Shown piece after piece: positions 58,401 through 64,000 of a stretch of 64,000 nucleotides of DNA. Both the position numbers and the translations under genes were made by a program. The stretch's first letter is position 1. Each line of letters starts with the position of its first letter. This DNA comes from Doris montereyensis (lineage: Eukaryota > Mollusca > Gastropoda > Nudibranchia > Dorididae): the NCBI GenBank assembly GCA_037039925.1, contig JAXRKP010000383.1, positions 82,501 to 146,500 on the forward strand, written 5' to 3'. Below the pieces are notes generated by a model. It was not told the DNA's origin. It searched no databases and saw only the letters and a list, made by a program, of their open reading frames with translations.

Positions 58401-61267
58401 TTTTAAAAGTTGCAAGGTTTGTTCAACTTAGAGAGTTGAAGTGAATCCTGGCTTTTGTTTAAAGTAAAGGTGTAATTCCTTCTAGGCCCTCACAGCCCAT
58501 GGAACCAGAGCTTTCTCCAGTGTCTGTAGCGTGTGAAGCGGAACAGGTGATAATAGTCATTTCCTGGATAGGACACTAGTCTGTCGTAGGGTTTTTACTC
58601 CCAATCTGTTGATAGTACCCATTTGCACTTGGATTGAGTGGAGAAAATACTTGTTAAGTGTCTTTCCCAAGGAACACAACGTCAAACCTAGCACTGCTAT
58701 GATTTGAACCCAGGACCTCATGATGCCGTTTTACAACCTAACCACTAGGCCGCTGATGCCATGGTTACTGTTTATCCCTAAGAAGAAATCAGTTGAGCTT
58801 GATACCGATTTGATGCAGATTTTAACCTCCAGTTCTTGCTGTTACTGTTATCCATTTCAATGAAGATGGACTGAGAAAAACAAGTTTTCATTACTAAGAT
58901 TAGTTACAAATAAGGATCAATCCCTCAATGCTCAACCTCATGGTCTTGGGTCCAACTGTTTTTATCACATGAACCCTTATGTCCCTTTTGACTTCTTAGT
59001 TGTGAATGCAAATTTCCATGCAGGATAAAAAAAATGTTTGTTATGTTTCAGAGTATTTAGAATGACATATGGATCAATCCTGAATGACTCGTACAATGAC
59101 TTGAATTAATGTATGAGTGTATATGTAGGCTTAATTAATACTACATGTTGTGATAGCCTAACTCATTCCTGTTCTCTTTTTCAAAAATTCAGCCGAAAGC
59201 TTGGAAATTCAGGTACCTGGAACGTCCCCATCAGTAGAAGATCAAGCATTACAAGTATGGTGAGCACAAACAAAATAATTGAGAGAAATTTCCAGAAGCA
59301 CACTGTTAGGTTTTGAGTGTCAAGAAGGAGGTTTTTTGTTGGATTGTTTTAATAGAGTAAGATTAAAAGAAATATTCACATCCTTCTTTCAATTTCAACA
59401 CCTGAAAAGAACTTCAAAGATTGTAAAGCCCTGCTATCATTGATATTTATGAATATTCGAGGCCTTGAACAAATAGTATGATCCAGTTACGCAAAAGATC
59501 GATACCAATGTTTCCATTTTCCTTCCGCCTTGAAACCTACTTACCTCATAAATCAAGGAGCAGGCTCACTTATTTAGATATTTCGAAAAGTTCAACTCTT
59601 ACCATGTAAATCTATTTCGAGCACAGCTGATTATTTATTTCCATTTACTACATTTTAAAGACTAAAAATGTTATTAAGCAGTAATCCAAAAAGCGTAACA
59701 AAGTATTTGCAGCCCTATTCAATGATTTATTACATACTTTGCTTCTGAAAAATGATGGCGAATTTTTAAGTATTTAGACAGTTTCACCAACAGTATGTTG
59801 ATTAATCATACCAGTTTATAATAATAAGTGTCAATATGATAATCTTTCTTATTACCTTTGCTATGTCCTCATTGTCTGCCAACAGGACACCCTAAGCCAA
59901 ATCAGTGTGTCCATGGCAGACCCATCAGACATGGACAAATTGACCAAAGATCTCGAAGACGCCCAGAGTGTGAAAGATAATCTCATTGGACAGCTTGATG
60001 TTTTGCAGCAAGAGAAGAATCAGGCCAGCCAATCAGCATGGTCCTCTCAAGGAGAATTGCATGCGATCCAAGAACAGCTGTCACAACTGCAGTCTAAGCA
60101 TTCAGAGCTACAGGAGCGATATCAGACCTTGAATTTGGAGTATGTCTTTCAGCTTCGATTTATATTTATTCACCTTTGATATCCTTCCTGACTTGTCTGT
60201 CAATTTTTTTGCTTGGGTTTTTGAGATTGTTTTTGTTTTTTTAAATATTTCTTTTCTTGATTTAAATATAAAAAAAAATTGTTATTGGTCTTTTGCAAAA
60301 AAAGGTTCTTCAACATTCTATATGTAAGATTTTTTTTTCAATTAATCTAACAACATCTTATTCTTCAGACACCAGTGATCAATGCCATTTCCTACCCACA
60401 CATTTCTATGTTTAAATTTTCCTCTTTTTAAAGCATTTGGTTATTTCATAATGACATTTTGATTTTCCATTTGGACTCAAGTTACATGCATTTGAAAATG
60501 GAACGAGACCACATTGAAAAACTACGGCTGGATGAAATGAAGAATGTGAAAGATGAGGAGGTGAAGAGAGTTCAACAGCTGAAAGAGGAGGAAACAATAT
60601 GGAAGATGGAAATGAAGGAAGAGAATGAAAGAAGGAGCAAGGAGATGGAAAGACTGAAACAAGAACTGGACGAGAAAAGTTCTGAGGAAGAGGCCAGGAG
60701 AGTAGAAATGCAGAACCATTGTTCGTCACTGCAGGGTGTGATGGCCAAATTTAATGTAAGAACTATCTTTCATATTATTTTTTATCAGTTTCATCTTCTT
60801 TGTTTTGATGGGCTTGTGCAGTTTTGATTTTTGAAAAATGGTAACCATCATGCCTTTTGTTGGGGGGGGGGGGGGGGGGGCGAATTTAGCTTATGGGGTT
60901 GTAATCTCAAACAGGAGAATCAGATTTTAAACATATGAAAGAGGAAGCGTAATAATTTTTAAAGTGCCCTTTTTTTTATATCATTTTTGATATGGTTAGA
61001 TGCAATGTGTCTTTTGCAATGCTCTTTAAGCTTATCGTTCACGGCATAGAAATTATTCTGAACTGCTGAGGCCTATTTTTACATGTAATTCGGTAATTGT
61101 TTTGTCTTTTCTTTCTTTTCTGTGTCATATTGCGGACAATTAAACCTTCTTTATTTTTGTATATCCAGATTGAAGCAGTATCTGGTGATTTCACAGCATC
61201 AATGTCATGCCTTGAGTCCCATCTCACAACATTGAAAGAATCATTGGACACGATAGAGGACAAAGAT
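49345..61267 (+). CDS. fyco1: FYCO1-like RUN and coiled-coil protein, 5' part, frame broken
   Basis: Nine exons with GT/AG borders and matching phases give a protein start that tracks vertebrate FYCO1 from its N-terminus. FYCO1 is a cytoplasmic adaptor with RUN, long coiled-coil, FYVE, LC3-interacting and GOLD parts; it links Rab7/PI3P/LC3-positive vesicles to plus-end microtubule transport. Visible here are HPITDDS (exon 2), GRKKEYWDYFCHCL (exon 3), AFIRFCLVHQRLAD (exon 4), INALYDLNSMHFDLAP (exon 5), RRSSITSM (exon 6) and coiled coil (exons 7-9). The frame is disrupted once in exon 4 and twice in exon 5, so as written the protein stops early. Sequence error is likely but a pseudogene cannot be excluded. 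FYVE and later parts lie beyond the window. RUFY proteins share the architecture but match the RUN residues less well. Confidence 0.88.
50200..50400 (+). promoter_or_regulatory. LINE A 5' UTR monomers
   Basis: Three units of about 68 bp carry CTGCCTTGCAGG, TTGACCAAAGGCT and GAGTTAACCCTGACAGAAA. The third unit matches the last unit at 25.43-25.50 kb nearly exactly. An internal promoter role is inferred only. Confidence 0.6.
50678..51448 (+). pseudogene. LINE A endonuclease, open for 256 codons
   Basis: The longest clean transposon frame in the window. Visible blocks are LLVHKRNEKLLESWKFISPR, LLIAYGPNEDATKEEKDIFE, ELMVLGDLNAREGNN, RCEKSMIDYIIVSSSLFY and RGAEIFSYHHLVIAKTRLL. A basic linker SRRKRFISERQMDMNDSTID follows. 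The family's S-D-H-H motif reads S-Y-H-H, losing the catalytic Asp, so the enzyme is probably dead even where the frame is open. The true N-terminus lies upstream near 50,555 (WNMEC/WNVKAINGKE-like) in another frame. Confidence 0.85.
52296..53287 (-). mobile_element. L2-like LINE nested in LINE A
   Basis: Reverse strand. A DHIPTSLLKSCAHELAP-like RT finger region (~53,255) comes first, then GNNTIEANGSVRN (~53,015). The open C-terminus MPVLKDLHWLPVHKLIEFKI (52,731 downward) follows, with YNSLHGTAPEYLSELL and IHSFKKQLKTYYF. The 3' side ends in (AAT)n at 52,292-52,307. AAATAATA occurs at both junctions (about 52,291 and 53,304), consistent with a target-site duplication. It is 5'-truncated. Confidence 0.85.
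53288..54325 (+). pseudogene. LINE A reverse transcriptase, 3' part of the interrupted copy
   Basis: LHLCFIDLEKAFDTV (motif A, ~53,340), an IGVKQD-like motif B (~53,515) and MLSFANDIVLFGNSESD (motif C) are visible. The catalytic FADD has become FAND, and the thumb is shortened by a deletion near 53,725. The C-terminus has AVYNTVYCPTLVYGSETWTL (~53,876) and LRWFGHV. It cannot be catalytically active. Confidence 0.88.
54326..55463. other. intron 1 remainder, nothing recognised
   Basis: AT-rich intronic DNA between the LINE A and exon 2. A 71-codon Asn/Ser-rich frame at 54,531 has no family resemblance. Confidence 0.45.
55464..55583 (+). CDS. fyco1: FYCO1-like exon 2
   Basis: Acceptor TGTGTCCAG|AA (phase 1) and donor G|GTGAAA. 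Encodes ETIVQMKADFFENHHPITDD followed by SVILQRFCAKFEHLLQMGLK, the first helices of the RUN domain. PITDDS and the K.E.LLQ pattern are shared with FYCO1. The 6-kb intron before it holds a whole LINE A. Confidence 0.9.
55855..55985. repeat. intronic duplicated segment, copy 1
   Basis: 'GCAAATTTATTG.....CATGCAT.CTGC.CT.GA.ATAATAT' and the next ~50 bases recur at 56,462-56,590. The second copy lies just before exon 3, so the two copies flank most of intron 2. Confidence 0.65.
56462..56590. repeat. intronic duplicated segment, copy 2
   Basis: Partner of 55,855-55,985. It ends only a few bases before the exon 3 acceptor and so overlaps the likely branch-site zone. Confidence 0.65.
56599..56711 (+). 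CDS. fyco1: FYCO1-like exon 3
   Basis: Acceptor ATGTAG|GA and donor GAG|GTAAGC, phases 1 to 0. Encodes KTSLLGRKKEYWDYFCHCLG and SSKGSNEGIKYVKSLGE. The KK.YWDYFC.CL core is the most diagnostic FYCO1 RUN segment in the window. Confidence 0.93.
56712..57195. other. intron 3
   Basis: AT-rich intron with no embedded element recognised. The pyrimidine tract before exon 4 is weak. Confidence 0.6.
57196..57300 (+). CDS. fyco1: FYCO1-like exon 4, one frameshift
   Basis: Acceptor CACAG|AA and donor AA|GTAAGT. The exon starts NKTSLGK in the expected frame, then needs a one-base shift at 57,211-57,220 (GGTAAGAGGC) to continue as GRAFIRFCLVHQRLADAIQQ. Both halves match FYCO1 (TSLGKGRAFIR.SLVHQRLAD). Without the shift a stop appears within about 16 codons. 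Confidence 0.85.
57573..57716 (+). CDS. fyco1: FYCO1-like exon 5, two frameshifts
   Basis: Acceptor CATCCAG|G and donor AA|GTATGT. Three frames in turn encode LWFMPGSIFLNSQQLS, then LINALYDLNSMHFDLAP, then GYDLDSDWPSFA. The switches fall in CCCCC runs at 57,620-57,624 (one C too many) and 57,672-57,676 (one C too few). The pieces cover the end of the RUN domain in FYCO1 order. Confidence 0.85.
57879..58140 (-). mobile_element. SINE1 copy in FYCO1-like intron 5
   Basis: Reverse orientation, with the tail at the left (TTTATTTGATTTGATTTACC) and the head at the right (reverse of 'GGACTCGGTAGTCCAGACGC'). It is flanked by TGCAGTCAAT (57,869-57,878) and TGCAGTCGAT (58,141-58,150), a 10-bp target duplication with one mismatch. 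Confidence 0.88.
58466..58760 (-). mobile_element. SINE2 copy in FYCO1-like intron 5
   Basis: On the reverse strand it starts CATCAGCGGCCTAGTGG (A box), then B-box-like GGGTTCAAATCAT. 'ACGTTGTGTTCC', 'AGACACTTAACAAG' and 'AAGTGCAAATGGG' follow, ending with 'GGGCTGTGAGGGCC'. It is full length compared with the 13.8-kb copy and antisense to the host gene. Confidence 0.87.
59193..59259 (+). CDS. fyco1: FYCO1-like exon 6
   Basis: Acceptor AATTCAG|C and donor ATG|GTGAGC, phases 2 to 0. Encodes RKLGNSGTWNVPISRRSSIT and SM, matching the Ser-rich linker after the RUN domain in FYCO1 (L.K.PSRSSSMSSL). Basophilic kinase-like RRSS is visible, but its use is not shown. Confidence 0.85.
59610..59810 (+). 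repeat. dispersed repeat shared with 48.7 kb
   Basis: Aligns with 48,690-48,890 through 'GCACAGCTGATTATTT', 'GCAGCCCTATTCAATGA' and 'TAGACAGTTTCA'. It lacks the LINE C-terminal codons found after the other copy. Confidence 0.6.
59886..60139 (+). CDS. fyco1: FYCO1-like exon 7, coiled-coil start
   Basis: Acceptor CCAACAG|G and donor GA|GTATGT, phases 0 to 2. Encodes DTLSQISVSMADPSDMDKLT, then a heptad-rich stretch with LEDAQSVKDNLIGQLDVLQQ and HAIQEQLSQLQSKHSELQER. This is the beginning of the long central coiled coil used for dimerisation and spacing. Confidence 0.88.
60482..60755 (+). CDS. fyco1: FYCO1-like exon 8, coiled coil
   Basis: Acceptor CTCAAG|T and donor AAT|GTAAGA, phases 2 to 0. 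About 91 residues very rich in Glu and Lys, including MERDHIEKLRLDEMKNVKDE and RRSKEMERLKQELDEKSSEE, end at LQGVMAKFN. The whole exon is a continuous charged coiled coil. Confidence 0.88.
60863..60880 (+). repeat. poly-G run in intron 8
   Basis: Eighteen consecutive G residues, shortly after the exon 8 donor. Confidence 0.9.
61169..61267 (+). CDS. fyco1: FYCO1-like exon 9, coiled coil
   Basis: Acceptor TATCCAG|A and donor GAT|GTAATT, phase 0 throughout. Encodes IEAVSGDFTASMSCLESHLT and TLKESLDTIEDKD, resembling the FYCO1 LESML...LE.T.DSL segment. The next intron opens within about 130 bases into a very long CT tract. Confidence 0.82.
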
Positions 61268-61399
61268 GTAATTTTACTATACGTTGCTTTTGGAGGTTTT
61301 ACTCCAATCTCTTCCCCTGTCATTTCCCCTCCCCTTATGTTTTCTTTCTTTCTTTGTCTGTCTTTGTATATCTTTCTGTCTGTCTTCCACTATTTCCTC

Positions 61400-61980
<581 letters not shown>

Positions 61981-62729
61981 CTATATATATACATTTGTCT
62001 TTGATTTGATTCAAAAGTGCATGGGGATGATATTATTCTAATTATTTAATCACAGTCATCTTTGAATTATTTAATTGTTTTAGACTTTATTAATATCATA
62101 GAATACAACTTTCAGTCTAAGATAAGATAAGAAAAAAGTTGATTGCCCAGAAGTACATTTCCATGGCTTCACACTATAATCATTTTTCATTCTCTCTGTA
62201 CATTCACTTCTATTTCTCTTTCTTAGATAGGCTTTCGACACATGACAGATAAAAATAAATAAATAAATAAACAGAAGAAACCCAAAAAAGATCAGTAAAA
62301 AAAAAAGTCAACAGAATTAAAAAATCTTTCCATTACAAAATACATGATAAGTGCACATTCTACTCAGAGTAATTTTGGTCTTATATATTGCCTTGACCTC
62401 AACTGAATCTCTGAAGCACACTCGCCATGAAAGTGTTGGACGGACTACATTACAAATACTCATCTACATGTCTCAATCTGACAAACTCTGTAGTCATGAT
62501 TCGGACTCATTTCTCACCATGAAAGTGTACTAGTTGGACACTGCAGGACTGCCACAGAAAGTGTTGTAGACGGACTCAGTATGGATATTTAACAAACACA
62601 TTACAACAGTGTAGTGTCAGGGCCTGTGCCTGTGTGTGATTTCACTACTCATTGGACAAGGATCTGTTGTTCTGTTAAGCATAGGATGTATCCCATATCC
62701 AAAAAAGTTTTTTTTTCAGAATAAGTTGA
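61981..62729. other. downstream intron, nothing certain
   Basis: AT-rich. 'CACCATGAAAGTGT'/'GCCATGAAAGTGTTGGACGGACT' variants recur near 62,423, 62,515 and 62,560, suggesting a small diverged duplication. No exon is recognised. Confidence 0.4.
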
Positions 62730-63260
62730 TTCCTAAGCAGTCAACTTGCAGATCCACCTTCTCCTCTCATCAGCCAATGGGGAGCTTCTTGTCTTGAAAG
62801 AAAGCCTGTGATTTTTCTGAAAAGTTTGAAAGAGACTGGAGGCTCTTAGATGATTTATTAGTTCAGCTGAGGAGAAGAGAAAGAGATATCAAAAGTTAAA
62901 CAAACTATAATTACCCGTGTTTCTCAGAATCTGGGGACACAAGATGGAACTGGCCAGAAACAAACAGATCCTTCAAGGAGATAGCCGAGTACAAAGGAGA
63001 AAGATTAAAACAATGGACTTATAATCACTTACAAAGTATTAGTGATGAATCTTCTCTCAAACAGGATTCTGAGAAGTTAAAGAATGAAATGTTAAATGGG
63101 AAAAGGATGAAATTTCTAAATTAAAGTAAGCAGGAATTTCTGAGAGACAGCCAACCTTAGTCTGTGAAACAGCGGGAAATGAAAACTAGCTGAATTGGAC
63201 ACTGCAGAGAATGAAGAAGAATTGGAGATGGAGAAAAGCTGAATTGAAATGAAAAAAATC
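62730..63260 (+). pseudogene. candidate coiled-coil exon(s) of the FYCO1-like gene, frame broken
   Basis: Open stretches in changing frames have coiled-coil composition. LLLSSANGELLVLKESL (~62,757) is followed by SEKFERDWRLLDDLLVQLRR (62,816 on). A 64-codon frame (62,930-63,121) then has RSFKEIAEYKGERLKQW and SDESSLKQDSEKLKNEM, and LAELDTAENEEELEMEK lies at ~63,189. Good acceptors precede some parts (TTTTTTCAG at 62,719; TTTCTCAG at 62,927) and GTAAGC at 63,126 could be a donor. Position, orientation and composition fit the next exons of the gene. The pieces do not join without indels, and homology to FYCO1 was not established residue by residue. Confidence 0.45.
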
Positions 63261-63417
63261 TATATCTTTTAAGCTCCCAACATTGAGATTCAGCAGATGC
63301 TGAAGTCAAAAGAAAACAGTTGCCTGCAGCAGATTCTCTCCTTTGGGGATCCACATTTCTCCCCTTTCTCAGTGATGGATATTTGCTACAAACTTCAGAT
63401 GACTTTGGGATCCAAAT

Positions 63418-64000
63418 GTTGACTTTCTGTTTTTGCATATTCGAGGTTGAACGATCATTTATCTACAAGCTTATGGCAAAAAAATGTCCATATGACGTAT
63501 ACCTTTTTTAAAAAACAATATTTTGTAGGCGAGGTAGGTAAAAAGTAAAAAAGTTCTGTTCTTTGCATATTCAGGTTGAACGATCATTTATCTACAAGCT
63601 TATGGAAAAAAATGTCCATATGACGTATACCTTTTTTAAAAAAAATATTTTGAAGGCAAGGGTAGGTAAAAAGTCAAAATTTTGACGTAAATTACCCTAA
63701 CATTAACTGAGAAGATATGCACTGAAAATCCTCTAGCGACGGCTAATCGCCAATGTGGCAGCACAGTTCTTTTGCTTGGCTTTCCCGAACACGGCACATC
63801 GATTGGTCAAGCTTTTTTGTGACATAAGAGGTGAAGGGTAAAGGAGAAGTTTTAAAAACAATATTCGCGCCTAGATCTAAACAAACGCACAAGTACAGGA
63901 ATAGAGGGGGAAAAAACAAACTGGTCATTTGATGGCTGTTTTCATAACAATGCACAACTAAACCTAGTTTTACAACCCCCCTTTACTTTAATAACAATGC
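63418..64000 (-). repeat. DR1 dispersed repeat, copy 3, with internal duplication
   Basis: The reverse complement aligns with copies 1 and 2, including 'TTCTCAGTTAATGTTAGGG', 'ATACGTCATATGGACAT' and 'GAATATGCAAA'. It runs off the right edge. The segment 63,432-63,553 is tandemly repeated at 63,561-63,680 ('GGTTGAACGATCATTTATCT' in both), a local duplication that the other copies lack. Confidence 0.8.

Overview
This is an AT-rich eukaryotic window, almost certainly from an invertebrate animal. A lophotrochozoan such as a mollusc is a plausible guess, but the sequence does not prove it. It holds one recognisable host gene on the + strand, and most of the rest is transposon remains, SINEs, minisatellites and very long microsatellites. 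No rRNA gene, functional tRNA gene, CRISPR array or bacterial-type operon is visible.

The host gene lies at 49.3-61.3 kb. Nine exons with canonical splice sites and consistent phases encode the RUN domain and the start of the coiled coil of an FYCO1-like protein. In animals FYCO1 is an adaptor that links Rab7/LC3-positive vesicles to kinesin. As written, the reading frame breaks three times, in exons 4 and 5. Two breaks sit in five-base C runs, so consensus error is likely, though decay is not excluded. Possible further coiled-coil exons, also frame-broken, lie at 62.7-63.3 kb. The FYVE and other C-terminal domains are not in the window.

Layout. 0-2.1 kb: a ~60-bp minisatellite followed by GT/GA tracts. 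2.5-8.1 kb: reverse-strand LINE remains (families B and A), an L2-like fragment and a SINE nested in a LINE. 8.4-12.4 kb: a 4-kb minisatellite of ~34-bp units with a 1.3-kb internal duplication. 12.6-17 kb: microsatellites, SINEs and LINE scraps. 17-22.4 kb: broken Tc1-like and mariner-like transposases around a large trinucleotide tract. 23.4-25.2 kb: microsatellites and a SINE. 25.2-29.8 kb: a nearly full LINE A with a nested SINE, ending in a compound microsatellite. 30-34 kb: CT/AT tracts, a SINE and a LINE C. 35-41 kb: a SINE, a gene-empty stretch, and a LINE E with a PHD-like finger. 41-47 kb: two copies of an unnamed dispersed repeat (DR1), LINE C interrupted by LINE D, and a deleted LINE A. 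48-64 kb: a SINE, then the FYCO1-like gene. Its first intron carries a sense-oriented LINE A with an L2-like LINE nested inside. A reverse DR1 copy closes the window.

Family letters (LINE A-E, SINE1, SINE2, DR1) are local labels, assigned by comparing copies within this window. None has been matched to a database.
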